Below are positions 11,889 to 24,591 of a DNA stretch of 64,000 nt, in pieces. Position numbers and translations under genes: made by a program. The stretch covers positions 11,237,088 to 11,301,087 of the forward strand of contig NC_087071.1 in the NCBI RefSeq assembly GCF_963678635.1, given 5' to 3'. The DNA comes from Symsagittifera roscoffensis. Lineage: Eukaryota > Xenacoelomorpha > Acoela > Convolutidae. Below the pieces are notes generated by a model that saw nothing but the letters and a program-made list of their open reading frames with translations, ran no database searches and was not told where the DNA came from. Positions within the stretch are counted from its first letter, which is position 1. Every line of letters begins with the position of its first letter.

Positions 11889-13254
11889 ATGACAGTCTTG
11901 GAGGTTACGGAAGCTCGCACGACTTTGTACAGCTTGGTTCAGCAGCATCATCTAGCTGAGTTTCAACTTATCAGGCAAGGGAAACGATATCCAAGGAACA
12001 GCAACCTTCTGAGCCTTTCACCCTGCTTCGACAATGAGAGCAACGTAATTTGTGTTGGAGGACGCCTCGCAAAATCACCATATGACATCAACAAAAAAGT
12101 TTCCGGTGCTCATTCCCAGGAAATCACCAATTAACAAATTGCTCATTAGGAAAGCGCATGAAAATTTTTTCATAGCGGTCCTCAGATGTCACTCTACACC
12201 CTTCGACAAACAATATGAAAACCAGGAGGCCTCGCTTTGGCCAAACAAGCAATTCATAAATGCAAGCCGTGCATTCGACAGGACGCAGACTTCTCCAGCC
12301 AGAAATGCGAGATTTGCCGCTCGAAAGAGTGGTAGAATCTTTTACTTTGAGCAAAACAGGACACTATTATTGTGGACCTTTCTACATCAAAGACAGCAGC
12401 AGTCAAGGAAGTAAAATATATGTGGCTATCTTCATTTGCTTTGCGACTAAAGCAGTTCACATGGAAACCGTCAACTCTCTCACAAAGGACGATTGCTTAG
12501 ATGCTGTAAAACGATTTTGCGCCAGAAGAGGATTACCAAAGGCTTTCTACAGTGACAATTCGATGACTTTTATTGGCTCTCGAAGTGAAATTGAATTCCA
12601 AAAATTGATGATGAACAAAGAATTTAAAGAATTCCTCAGCAAATTTGCCAACGACCACTCAGTTTCATGGTACACTATTCCACCGAAAGCGCCACACTTC
12701 GGAGGATTATGGGAAGCGGCAGTGAAATCATTGAAACGACATTTATTCCGAACAGTTGGGAAAACGCAATTAAAACTTCATCAGTTCCTCAAAGTTCTCA
12801 CACAAAATGAGGCCATCCTCAATTCAAGGCCACTTGTTACGCCATCTAATGATGTCAATGATGCACTCGCTTTAACACCAGGACATTTTCTCATCGGAAG
12901 ACCATTGACAGCAATGTTGTGTTCTACGCGCGACAAGAAGACATCGCTCAGTCGACAAATCAAAACCATTGACAACATAGTTCGACAATTTTGAAAACGT
13001 TGGAAAGAAGAATACTTGACTTCTCTGCGGCAAAAAGCTAAATGGACGACATCGCGATCACGACAATTCGCCATTGGAGACCTTGTTATTGTCAAAGAGG
13101 ACAACATCCCGCCTTTGATGCGGCCAACGGGTCGTATCACAAAGTCTTTGATAGAAATGACAACATCATCCGGGTTGCACAAATCAGAACCCGAACAGGA
13201 CTCTACAATCGACCAGTCAACAGTTTTGTACTGTTGCATTCCGACAGAAACTGA
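11889..13254 (+). pseudogene. BEL/Pao integrase (left copy)
   Basis: The N-terminal segment (11889-12250) contains 'LLSLSPCFD' and 'VGGRLAKSPYD'. An H-C-x2-C stretch is readable near 12258-12275 in one frame ('HKCKPC'). The core is open at 12260-12994: 'FYSDNS' (second Asp) and '[16 protein letters not shown]' (Glu). The first catalytic Asp has become Tyr ('TGHYYCGPF'), while the right copy keeps Asp ('TGLDFCGPF'). The C-terminal region (13016-13250) reads 'IGDLVIVKEDNIPPLMRPTG' after a frameshift. Despite a 244-codon open frame, the lost Asp would abolish strand transfer. Confidence 0.85.
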
Positions 13255-13325
13255 CCGACTGCAGAACTCTCTTCATTCAGGACCTCACTCAATGATTTCT
13301 TGTAGACGTTTTTTTGAACCCGTTC

Positions 13326-13340
13326 AAGGAGGCCGGGAAA
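13326..13340 (+). promoter_or_regulatory. BEL polypurine tract
   Basis: 'aaggaggccgggaaa' directly precedes the LTR start TGTTGGG, the usual plus-strand priming site of LTR elements. The mirrored tract lies just above 26190 in the right arm. Confidence 0.6.
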
Positions 13341-13623
13341 TGTTGGGACCTATCTCTACAAGGCACTCTAGCCGGGCAAACTGTAACCATGCGGGCAACT
13401 GTAACCGTGCAACTATTGACTTTAACAAAATTTGTGAAACGAATACAGAAAATCATTTTTCTCAATTCTGAACAGTTTGATTTTCTCACGTTTACGTGTT
13501 GATAATCTAGGTCTTTATCTTGATTTGGTTAGGAATCTAGGACTAGGAATAGATTTGAAACATATCAACTCAACCATTCGAATAAAAAGCAGTTCATTGA
13601 GTAAAACAGCGGACTTATTCTCA
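13341..13623 (+). repeat. BEL 3' LTR, left copy
   Basis: Starts with TG after the polypurine tract ('tgttgggacc') and ends with CA ('ttattctca'), about 283 bp. A polyadenylation signal AATAAA lies near 13580. The mirrored LTR is at 25899-26190. I find no matching 5' LTR upstream of gag. Confidence 0.65.
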
Positions 13624-14170
13624 AAAAAAAGGATTACTGATTTGTACACATAGCTCTCTGGGTTTGTTTGAAAAGCAACCTCTTAAGATTACTTTCGAAA
13701 ATGCTTTGGATAAAAAACTGGACCTGAAGAATACGTGGTCGTCTCAAAAAGTGATGTCGTAAAGCAAAACCAAAGAGCGGATCTTTTTGTTGGTGAGTGC
13801 GTCGAATCGCTGATGGATGGAGGCCAACCCCCATAAATCCTATCCTGGATCAACATGTTCGTTCGACTTTTGCAGAAAGCTACAAAAAATTCAAAAACGA
13901 ATATGGGTTATATGTTCCAATTTATCAGCACTTGATTATATCTTCCAAAACTATCAAAAAACGACAGTCAATTAAACCTCAATAAACCACCTACTAGGCC
14001 AAAAAAGCACCAATTTTTAAAATAATCCATATGCCCACTTTGCATGAACGAAGAATTGATGTAAGATATTTGAGTAAGTAAATGGGTAATGGAGGACCTC
14101 TGCATTTGTATTATGTTGTCCAGTTCTTTTATGAGCCGTCTGCTGATCTTATAAATTCGTCTGATTTCGT
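13624..14170. other. Non-coding tail adjoining the left LTR
   Basis: AT-rich sequence mirrored in the right arm (about 24110-24591 and 25784-25898). The frame at 13797-13985 and its antisense shadow recur in the right arm only as diverged sequence, so I do not treat them as genes. The right-arm-only insertion corresponds to the point near 13725. Confidence 0.5.
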
Positions 14171-15180
14171 ATTAGTCCCAAGCAACGATTTACGAGAGAG
14201 GACGTGCATTGTGTAATCAACATAACAAAAAATGTGCATTGAAAATATTAAATTCTATGTTTTTATGCGGGGCACATTTATTCATCATATATTTGAGGAC
14301 AAGTATTATGGAAATAAAATATCAAAAACTTTTTCACTACAGATATATATTTCTCTGTTTTTATGCGGGGGAATAATTATCCATCGATTTAAGTGAGGAT
14401 AAGTTTTGTGTATTTCAAATATTAAAATTTTGCTTGAAAAAGTTAATTTCTCTGCTTTTATGAGGAGGACTTTTATCCATCGATGTGAGTCAGTAGAAGT
14501 TTTGTGTAGTTTTTACAACAAAAATTGTGCCTTAAAGATCTTATCAATGCAATTTTTTTCATGTTTTTATTTCACAGAGTTTGTCCTCACTCATATCACT
14601 GGATAATTTTTCCCCCTCATAAAAGCATATAAATTAAATTGTTCAATGCAAATTTTTCGATTTATTAAATACACAAAAATTGTCTTCATTTATATCGCTG
14701 GATAACTATCCCCCCTCAAAAAAACAGAGATATCAATTTCTTCAAAGCAAATTTTTTGATGAATTAAAAACACAAACTTTGTCCTCACTAATAGTGATTG
14801 ATAATTGTGCCCGCACATGAAAACAGAGACTTCAACATCTTCAATGCAAACTTTTTCAAATATTAAATACACAATGCGTTTCCTCTCTCATAACGAAAAA
14901 TAATTGCATCCCTCCCGCATAAAAACGTAGAATCTAATATTATCGATGCTCACTTTTTGTTAAATTGATTACACAATGCTTGTCTTTGCTCATATCGATG
15001 GATAATTTTTCCCCCTAATAAACGCAGAGGAATTAATTTCTTCAATGCAAAAATTTTGATTTATTAAATACACATAACTTGTCCTCACTTGTATCGATGG
15101 ATAATTGTGCCCCCGCTTAAAAATAGAGAAAGTAATCAAATAGATTTGGATAACTCTATGTTGCAGAAAAAACATTTAAT
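14170..15180. repeat. Subrepeat block of the left arm, orientation switches inside
   Basis: About ten ~100-bp units, each with a GC-richer 'gcggggnacaattatccatcgat' and 'gtgaggacaagtttgtgtatttaat' type core. Units from about 14220 to 14530 run in one orientation (core near 14370 and 14474). Units from about 14560 to 15170 run in the other ('tatcgatggataattgtgcccccgc' type, near 14595, 14692, 14796, 14992, 15092). The block is thus itself a nested inverted repeat. Confidence 0.75.
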
Positions 15181-17004
15181 GTCAAAAAATAAGGGATGAA
15201 TAGCCAAACAAGATAAGCAGATCTGATTACAAGCCATTTTCTCTGTAGGTGAATGAAAAAACCTCATTAGGAAAAAAAGAGGTGGAAGGAAAGATATATT
15301 TGAATGGACTGATTTAATTTACACAGTGTTTAAGAGTTTGTTAATAAAGATTGACAAACTTGATCAGCAAAGATTGGAAAAAATATAAAAATATAAAACA
15401 AACTTGATCAGCAAAGATTGGAAAAAAAATTTGAATTTTATTCACCACACTTTACAGTAGCCCCAATTCTTCAAAGCCATTATGTGTGTTATTTGCTGAC
15501 ACTTAGCATTTTTATTGTGCTGCGCAGTCCTCGACAACAAAACATTGCGTGAAAATAGTAAATCAACAAAACCTCTCAAAAGAATTCTGAGTCAATTTGC
15601 CCTTTTTTCGTGAAGTAACACTTGAGAAGACAAATGAGAAAATCTGTCAGAACGAAGACAGAAAAAAAAACAAAAATTTGCTGAAAATCGAAAAAACTAA
15701 AAATTACCCTGAAATGATTGAAACAAACTGAGATACGCTGACCAACAAGTTTGATAACATTGAAAAAAAGCAACAATAAGTTTTTAGAAAGTCCAAAACA
15801 CTTGTGTTTAAAACTTGAATCAATTTATACCAGTAAAATTGTAACTGAAATGTCAAACGACCATAAGAGTTAGCAGGACAGTTAAAACAGAAAAGCAGCA
15901 TTTAAATCATCACAAAATTTAATTGCATTGCCAGTTCTGTGGCTAGATTCAGGAACAAAAACAAGGAAATATGATGGAAGAAAAAAATGTTCGAAAAACT
16001 TTTTCCTGATAAATTATAGAAAACAGCCAAAATGGATAACAGTCTATTAGATTTATTTCAAAATTGATCGATAATAATGGTCAGAAAAGTTGAAAAGTAC
16101 GGAACAGTGAATCGAAAAACTGAATAACCTAGTGACATTTTTTGAAAGAAGGAGAAAAAGTTTGTGTCTGATTTAGCCATGCAGAACCAGATTTCGATCA
16201 AACTTTTCACCTCATCCATTGTATCTTAAACTATCAATGAAGCAGGAAGTTCACATTAATTTGGAAATGTCAAAAACCAACTTCATTCTTGATTTTTGTA
16301 GATTGAAATACTTTTGCAAATGGGTTTTATTAACAAAGCTAGAAAAATTTTCTTTGAAAAACTTGACCCAATTACTTGGAAGGAGCAAAACTCATCTGAC
16401 TTAAAAAAACTTGATCAACTGAAATAACTGCAATTTTTTTTGCAAGCCATCGAGTTTAAAGGCTAGAAACCTCATGAATAAATAAAATTCCATTCATGCA
16501 TTCATAGCAAATTTGTTCTGTTTATTTATGAACAAAGTGGCGTTCGATATTGTGTGGAACCTTTGATGAGGTACTGTTGCAAAAACACGCAAAGAAAAAT
16601 TTTTTCAACCGTTTTTATATAACTCAGAATACTTTTTTAGGCTTTAGCAATTGTGATATCTTGGTCTCGAAGTGTAATACGTGTAGATTGATTTTTCCTG
16701 GGTCTCATTTTTTTAAAATTCCAAATAGTGCTTTTTGAGTAATAACAAAGTTGTCTAATTGTTTTAAACAATCGTGTTAGCTTGTTTGGGGAACAAAAAA
16801 AAAGATGATAAAACTAAAAGTACAGTTACTACAGCACAAACAAAATTGCTAAAATGAGGAATTTCGGAAAACTTTCAATACACCTAAGAAACATAAATGA
16901 CAAAAATTGAAACACAGATGAAACCAAAACAAAATGCTCTCACAAACCCAACAGAAACTCATGAAAAGTTTCGCTAACGAAACTCAATAATTGAGCGTAT
17001 AAAA
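15181..17004. other. Left-arm tail, no gene
   Basis: AT-rich, mirrored at about 21027-22860. The short hydrophobic frames at 15576-15776 and 15704-15901 are mirrored (22107-22465), but both copies are T-rich and unlike any protein I know. Confidence 0.5.
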
Positions 17005-18285
17005 ATTTTATCTTGGTCTAAAATTGTAGTCAACTGGTTAATGATTTGTCAAAAGAAAAAAAATCACTTGTTTTTTAGTTTGAGGAAAACCATTAGTTCA
17101 AAAAAATTGTTATGAACCTTCGACTGTGAGTTATCTTATTTTTTTGCGTCGTTCTTATATAGAGAACCTTGTTTTCCATCCGGATTTTGTTTTCACCTTG
17201 GATGGAACACACTAATCTTGCCGCAATATTCAAAATTTCAGTGTCTTTTTTTTCAAAGAATTTTAACACCATCTAAATAATCTAAAACTCGCAAAATTTC
17301 CTACTTCAGGCTTGGTAATCAGTTTTCATCTGATTTTTTTTGTCTCATAAACACATTCGACATCCCTGATTCGAAAACTTTGCAGTTCCTAGTCGCCTTC
17401 ATTTTATATCGCCTTTAACAACCTACTGGTCGCAGTACGTGTTATCAGATAACACTGATTTAGGAATGGTTTTCCATCTTATCAAAAAGCATTTCCTTCA
17501 GTTTTGGAACAGCAGGTTTTTTTGCTAACAAACTCGTGCAGATCTTTTTAACAGATACTCAGATGGGATTTTAATTAGCCACGTAAAACAACTTAAGTTT
17601 TACTTGATGTTTTTGTTGTACTTTTTTTTTAACTTTGTTTTTTTTGAATTTGTGTTTATTGTAGTAGACTGCATAAGCCGTAGAAATCGTGAAGTTAGAA
17701 TTCACTCTAATTGCTTCCAAATCACTATCCTTTCTCCGAATTGCGTTCGTTTCCTGCGTTACTTTTGCTTTTGGCTTCTGATCTGGCTTAACGTTGCATT
17801 TTTTAACTTATACTGACTGCTTCCACTCCATTTTTTCCTGGTACACTTCTGATTATGTTGATAACTTCTCGGAAAGTTTTTGAAACTCTCCAAAACCAAC
17901 TGATGTCCAATCAATGGTGCATGGATTCTCCTCGAGGATGAATGACAACCTCTCCCCTTTACTTCATATTTTCATGAAATTAAAATCGATTTTCATTATA
18001 TTTATTCAAAAATTTCTGTGCAATTTATAGAAGATAATTCTGCGATCAATTTACGCAAAAAACTGAAGATAAAACCATTAGAAATGAAAAAGTATCCATC
18101 AGAACACCTAGAATTCTTCTGAAAATTGTAGAAAAAACATCCAAAATGTCTTTGCAGACCCAAAATAGCTTCAAACAATTTTCAACAAACCATCAAAAAC
18201 TTACTCAAAATCAAACAATTACAATTTCCATGCATCTCTATACATTTACAAAATTACAAAAACTAAAATCAAAACTTACTAAACC
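17005..18285. other. Left-arm-only segment (~1.28 kb)
   Basis: Present only in the left arm. In the right arm the flanks meet near 21025 with a short filler ('aggctcacatct' in the reverse complement) between 'ttgagcgta' and 'actaaagctacaagg'. The right junction carries two near copies of AGGCTYACATC. The segment has no long ORF and no clear terminal inverted repeats. It could be an insertion on the left or a deletion on the right. Confidence 0.6.
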
Positions 18286-19477
18286 TACAAGGCTCGCATC
18301 AAATTACATTTTCAGAATGAAGTGACTATGAAAATCGCAAAAAAACCAAAATACACTGAAACTTGTTGATAAAAATTGATTCGAGACTGATTTTTCTGCT
18401 CGAAACTTGCACTTACCAAATTTTATGATAACCTGTTAGTGTCCATAAAAACCTGAAGAACCCCTGAATCAAAAACCTGAAAATAAATAAGAGATAAACT
18501 GAACTTAAATTTTACAGAAATTACATTGCTGAGAACGAAGTAGTGTACAATTAGGTTTAAAATGCTTATGAAGAAAGAAAAAAGCACAGAAAAGTTTAAT
18601 ATATACCATTACAGCCAGTCACACTGATCTGCTTCATTTAAAGTAGGAAACGGAAATCAAAATGCTCGATTAACTTTATTACTTCTATAACTTGCAAAGA
18701 AATACGAGTTTTTCACCAAAGGAAATCAATTTTTATTAAAATTATGAGAAAAAGCAATTATTGTCCAACATAAACGAAGCAAAAAACTGTAGACGCACGC
18801 TTCCATCCTAATTAAGATTACTTAAGTTAACTAAACTACTAAATTACAAAACTAAATTATAATGTTAACGAAGTTACACTGCTCACAACAAAGTAAACAT
18901 TAGGCCTCAATTGATTATGAAACGACAAAATAAGCACTAATAATCCTAATATAATCCATAGTAATTTAAAAAAACAAAGTGATTAATACAAAAAACAGAG
19001 GCTAGTATAAGCTATTTGGTTAAAAATTACTGGTAACGGATACTTTCACCTCAAAAATTGCAACATACTAAGCAAAATTTTGAAGTAACGTTTCGCCCCT
19101 CCTCTCCCCTGGTCACAGGTTTTCCCTCCCCGGGTTTGATTAACCCCCACTTCGTTTTCATCCCACAACCCACGCCAACCCACCACGTTTGTTCTCCTTG
19201 CAATCGCTTCATCTTTCCCCAGCCTTGTATTCTCCCCTTTTTCATACCACGCTTACCTGCTTTCATACTTTTTTCCTTTTTTTCATGGCACGCTTACCTC
19301 CTTATATTAAATCAAAAATTTCAAAAAAATACAACGCATTCAACCAAGTGCAAACTAAGTTTGAGATGAATATAAAACATTAAAACAAGCACCAAAAACA
19401 TTGAATTCAATCTTTTATTCTCGATTAACATGAAAAACGAAAAATTGAAACATAAAATGATTTTTTTTCATAGTGGA
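18286..19477. other. Left-arm tip
   Basis: Mirrored at 19833-21024. Contains a C-rich stretch (19096-19260) whose opposite strand gives a Gly/Lys/Trp-rich frame in both arms. I see no start context, domain or conservation pattern to support a gene. Confidence 0.5.
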
Positions 19478-19832
19478 AAAAACTTTCGAAACAGTAGTTT
19501 TCTAAGAAGTATAGTCGGAACATTCTGTGAACAAACCAGCAACGTCATTTATTTCGGTAAGATCAAGAAGGGATATATCATTTTCGATTAAAGTTTTCCA
19601 GAAAGTGCCTAAAACGCCTGTTTTGCCTGTCCTTAAAAAAATTTTGCCTGCGGCGTAGATTATTTGGTCAAAATAGGTTCTCTATACTGATTTGTGAGAG
19701 CCCGGAAAATCAAATAAGTCGCTTAAAAAAGTTGGGAAAAAGTTTGAACATTTTGGAAAACGCGCCCATCCTCAAGAATATGATAAACCCGCCTCTGATT
19801 ATTATGTTGCAATTTATTATTATCATCGCCAT
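19478..19832. other. Central loop of the giant inverted repeat
   Basis: ~355 bp of unique sequence between the arm tips 'catagtgga' (ending 19477) and 'tccactatg' (starting 19833). No ORF or element is recognised. Confidence 0.6.
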
Positions 19833-22800
19833 TCCACTATGATAAAAAAATCGTTTTATGTTTCATATTTTCGTTTTCCATGTTAATCGAGAATAAAGGA
19901 TTGAATTCAATGTTTTTGGAGCTTGTTTTAATGTTTCATATTCGTCTCAAATTTAGTTTGCACTGGGTTGAATGCGTTGTATTTTTTTAAAATTTTTGAT
20001 TTGAGTTTTTTTTCGAAATAAGGAGGAAAGCGTGCCCATGAAAAAAAGGAAAAAAGTTTGAAAGCAGGTAAGCGTGGTATGAAAAAGGGGAGAAGTGAAG
20101 GGTGGGGAAATGTGAAGCGATTGGAAGGAGAACAAAATTGGTGGGTTGGCGTGCGTTGTGGGATGAAAACGAAGTGGGGGTTCATTAAACCCGGGGAGGG
20201 AAAACCTGTGACGAGGGGAGAGGAGGGGGAAACGTTACTTTAAAATTTTGCTTAGTATGTTGCAATTTTTGAGGTGAAAGTATCCGTTACCAGTCAATTT
20301 CAACCAAATAGCTTTTACTAGCCTCGGTTTTTTGTATTAATCACTTTGTTTTTTAAAATTACCATGGATTATATTAGGATTATTAGTGCTTATTTTGTGG
20401 TTTCATAATCAATTGAGGCCTAATGTTTACTTTGTTGTGAGCAGTGTAACTTGGTTAACTTTTTTTTTTTTTGTAATTTAGTAATTTAGTTCACTTAAGT
20501 TATCTTAATCAGGATGGAAGCGTGCGTGGAAGATTTTTCCTTTGTTCATGTTGGACAATAATTGCTTTTTCTCGACAATATTGAAAAATTCATATTTTTT
20601 TGCAAGTTATAGAAGTAATAAAATTAATCGAGCATTTCGAGTTCCGTTTTCTATTTTTAATGAAATAGATCAGTGTGACTGATTGTAATGGTATATATTA
20701 AACTTTTCTGTGCTTTTTTCTTTCTTCATAAGCATCTTAAACCTAATTGTACATTACTTTGTTCTAAGCAATATAGTTTCTGTAAAATTTGAGTTCAGTT
20801 TATCTCTTATTTATTTTCATGTTTTTGATTCAGGGGTTTTTCAGTTTTTTTGGACACTAACCGGTTATCATCAAATTTGGTAAGTGCAAGTTTCGAGAAG
20901 AAAAATCAGTCTCGAATCAATTTTTACCAACAAATTTCAGCGTATTTTGTTTTTTTTTGCGGTTTTCATAATCATTTCAATCTTGAAAAGTAATTTGATG
21001 TAAGCCTTGTAGCTTTAGTAGATGTGAGCCTTACGCTCAACTATTGAGTTGCGTTCATGAGTTTCTGTTGGGTTTGTGAGAGCATTTTGTTTTGGTTTCA
21101 TCTGTGTTTCAACTTTTGTCATTTATGTTTCTTAGGTTAAGTTTTTCGAAGTTCTTCATTGTAGCAATTTTGTTTGTGCTGTAGTAACTGTAGTTGTAGT
21201 TTTATCATGGATTAAAACTTTTTGAGCTCCCCAAACAAGCTAACACGATGTTTTAAAACAATTAGACAAGTTTGTTCTTACTCAAAAAGCAATATTTGGA
21301 ATAAAAAAATTGAGACCCAGGAAAAATCAATCTACACGTATTACACTTCGTGACCAAGATATCACAATTGCTAAAGCCTAAAAAAGTATTCTGAGTTATT
21401 TAAAAACGGTTTAAAAAAATTTCCTTTACGTGTTTTTGCAACAGCACCTCATCAAAGGTTCCACACCATATCGAGCGCCACTTTGTTCATAAATAAACAG
21501 AACAATTTTGCAATAAATGGAATTTTTTTTATACATGAGATTTCTAGCCTTTAAATTTGAGGGAATGCAAAAACTTGCAGTTACTTCAATTAATCAATTT
21601 TTTTTAATCAGATGAGTTTTGCTCCTTCCAAGTAATAGGGAAAAAATTTTGGGTCAAGTTTTTCATAGAAAATTCTTCTATTTTCGCTAGTAAAACCCAT
21701 TTGCAAAAGTAATTTAATCTACAAAAATCAAGAATGAAGTTGGTTTTTGACATTTCCACATTAATGTGAACTTCCTGCTTCATTGATGGTTTAAAATATA
21801 ATGGATGAAGTGAAAAGTTTGATCCAAATTTGGTTCTGCATGGCTAAATGAAACACAAACTTTTTCTACTTCTTTCAAAAAACGTCACTACGTTATTCAG
21901 TTTTTCGATTTACTGCTCTGTATTTTTCAACTTTTCTGACCATTATTATCGATCAGTTTTTTTAATAAGTCTAATAGACTGTTATACGTTTTGACTGTTT
22001 TCTATAATTTGTCAGGAAAAAATTTTTCGAACATCATCTTTCCTTGTTTTTGTCCCTGAATCTAGCCACAAAACTGCCAATGCAATTAAATTTTGTGATG
22101 AGTTAAATGCTGCTTTTCTGTTTTAACTGTCCTGCTAACTCTTATGGTCGTTTCACATTTCAGTTACAATTTTACTGGTATAAACTGATTCAAGTTTTAA
22201 ACAGAAGTGTTTCGGACATTGTAAAAACTTATTGTTGCTTTTTTTCAATGTTATCAAACTTGTTGGTCAGCGTATCTCAGTTTGTTTCAAACATTTCAGG
22301 TTAATTTTTTGGTTTTTCGATTTTCAGCAAATTTTTGTTATTTTCTGTCTTCCTTCTAACAGTTTTGATCATTTGTCTTCCCAAGTGTTATTTCATAAAG
22401 GTCTGAAGTTAAAGGTTTTGATATTTTCTCTATCCCTCAATGACTGCGAAAAAAAGGAATTTTGACTCAAAATTCCTTTGAGAGGTTTTTCTTGATTTAC
22501 TATTTTCACGTAATGTTTTGTTGTTGAGGACTGCGCAGCACAATAAAAATGCTAAGTGTCAGCAAATAAGACACAGAATGGCTTTGAAGAATTGGGGGTA
22601 CTGTATAGTGTGGTGAATAAAATTCAAATTTTATATATTTTTTTCCAATCTTTGCTGTTCAAGTTTGTCAATCTTTATTAACAAACTCTTAAACATTGTG
22701 TAAATTAAATCAGTCCATTCAAATATATCTTTCCTTGAACCTTTTTTTTCTCTATGAGGTTTTTTCATTCACCTACGTAGCAAATGGCTTGTAATCAGAT

Positions 22801-22859
22801 CTGCTTATCTTGTTTGGCGATTCATCCCTTATTTTTTGACATTAAATGTTTTTTCTGCA

Positions 22860-24110
22860 ACATAGAGTTACCCAAAACCATTTGATTAATTTCTCTTTTT
22901 TTAATCAGGGGCACAATTATCCATCGATACAAGTGAGGACAAGTTATGTGTATTTAATAAATTAATGTTTTTGCATTGAAGAATTTAATTCCTCTGCGTT
23001 TATGAGGGGAGAATTATCCATCGATATGTGCAAAGACAAGTATTGTGTAATCAATTTAACAAAAAGTGAGCATCGATAATATTAGATTCTACGTTTTTCT
23101 GCGGGAGGGATGCAATTATTTTTCGTTATGAGAGAGGAAACGCATTGTGTATTTAATATTTCAAAAAATTTGCATTGAAGATAGTGAATTCTCAGTTTTC
23201 ATGTGCGGGCACAATTATCAATCACTATTAGTGAGGACAAAGATTGTGTTTTTAATTCATCAAAAAAATAGTTTTTCTGTAATTAATTTTTCTGTAATTC
23301 ATCAGTATTAGTTTTTCTGTGTTTATGAGGGGAAACAATTATCCAGCGATATAAGCAAGGACAAGCTTTGTGTATTTAATAAACAAAAAAATCTGCTTTG
23401 AAGAAATTGATATCTCTGTTTTTTGAGGGGGGATAGTTATCCAGCGATATAAATGAAGAGTTTTTTTGTATTTCATAAATAGAAAAGTTTGCTTTAATTG
23501 AAAAATTTGCATTGAACAATTTAATTTTTGTGCTTTTATGAGGGGGAAAAATTATCCATCAATATGAGCGAGGACAAACTCTGTGTAATAAATACATGAA
23601 AAAATTGCATTGATAAGATCTTTAAGGCACACTTTTAGTTGTAATAACTACACAAAACTTCTACTGACTCATATCGATGGAAAAATGTCCTCCTCATAAA
23701 AGCAGAGAAGTTAATTTTTTCAAGAAAATTTTTAGTATTTGAAATGCACAAGTTTTATTCTCACTTAAATCGATGGATACTTGTTCCCCCGCATAAAAAC
23801 AGAGAAATATATATGTTAAGTGAAAAATTTTTAAAATTTTATTTCCATAATACTTGTCCTGAAATATATGATGAAGAATTGTGCCCCGCATAAAAACATA
23901 GAATTTAATACATTCAATGCACATTTTTTGTTATACTAATTACACAAAATTTGTACTCACTCATATCAATGGATAATTGTCCGCTCTCAAAAGAGAAGAG
24001 AAATTAAATTCTTCAATGCAAATTGTTTGATATATTGATTACACAATGCGTGTCCCCTCTCGTAAATCGTTGCTTGGGACTAATACGATATCAGACGATT
24101 TTATAAGATC
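22860..24110. repeat. Subrepeat block of the right arm
   Basis: Mirror of 14170-15180: ~100-bp units with 'attatccatcgatannngtgaggacaag' cores (near 22918, 23026, 23215, 23338, 23430, 23550) switching to the opposite orientation after about 23630. It carries at least one more unit (about 23940-24050) and local expansions compared with the left block, so unit number has changed since duplication. Confidence 0.7.
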
Positions 24111-24591
24111 AGCAGACGGCTCATAAAAGAACTGGACAACATAAAACAATTGCAGAGTGCCTCCATTACCAATTTACTTACTCAACATATCTTACATCAA
24201 TTCTTCATTCATGCAAAGTAGACATATGGGTTTTTTAAATTTGGTGCTTTTTTGGCATAGTAGGTGGTTGTTGATGAAGCAATTATTATTGTTTTTATGA
24301 GAGCGAATCTCAAAAAACAAATTCGAAAAACTTTCATTGAGGTTAAATTAACTGTCATTTTCTGATAGTTTTGGAAGATATAATCAAGTGTTGATAAGTT
24401 GGAACAAATAATCCATATTCGTGTTTGAATTTTTTGTAGCTTTCTGCAAAAGTCGAACGAACATGTTCATCCAGGGGAGGATTTATGGGGGTTGGCCTCT
24501 ATCCATCAGCGATTCGACGCACTCACCAACAAAAAGATCCACTCTTTGGTTTTGCTTTACGACATTACTTTTTGAGACGACCACGTATTCT

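Larger units (their letters stand above)
7333..13623 (+). mobile_element. BEL/Pao LTR retrotransposon, left copy, lacking a 5' LTR
   Basis: Order: gag with DUF1759-like region and zinc knuckles, aspartic protease, reverse transcriptase, RNase H, integrase, polypurine tract, 3' LTR. This order and the gag type are those of the BEL/Pao superfamily. All domains are visible but spread over several frames with many stops. The expected 5' LTR and primer-binding site are absent: gag residues begin within about 30 nt of the stop of the preceding virus-like gene. The part from about 9510 onward is duplicated in inverted orientation at 25899-29850. Confidence 0.85.

Noticed and set aside
19051-20243. 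Mirrored Gly/Lys/Trp-rich frames (19051-19266 minus, 20058-20243 plus)
   Set aside because: They are conserved only because both lie in the arms of the inverted repeat; no start context, no domain, and one copy has a different end.
15576-22465. Mirrored hydrophobic frames (15576-15901 minus, 22107-22465 plus)
   Set aside because: T-rich non-coding sequence gives Phe/Leu-rich frames on this strand; no supporting feature.
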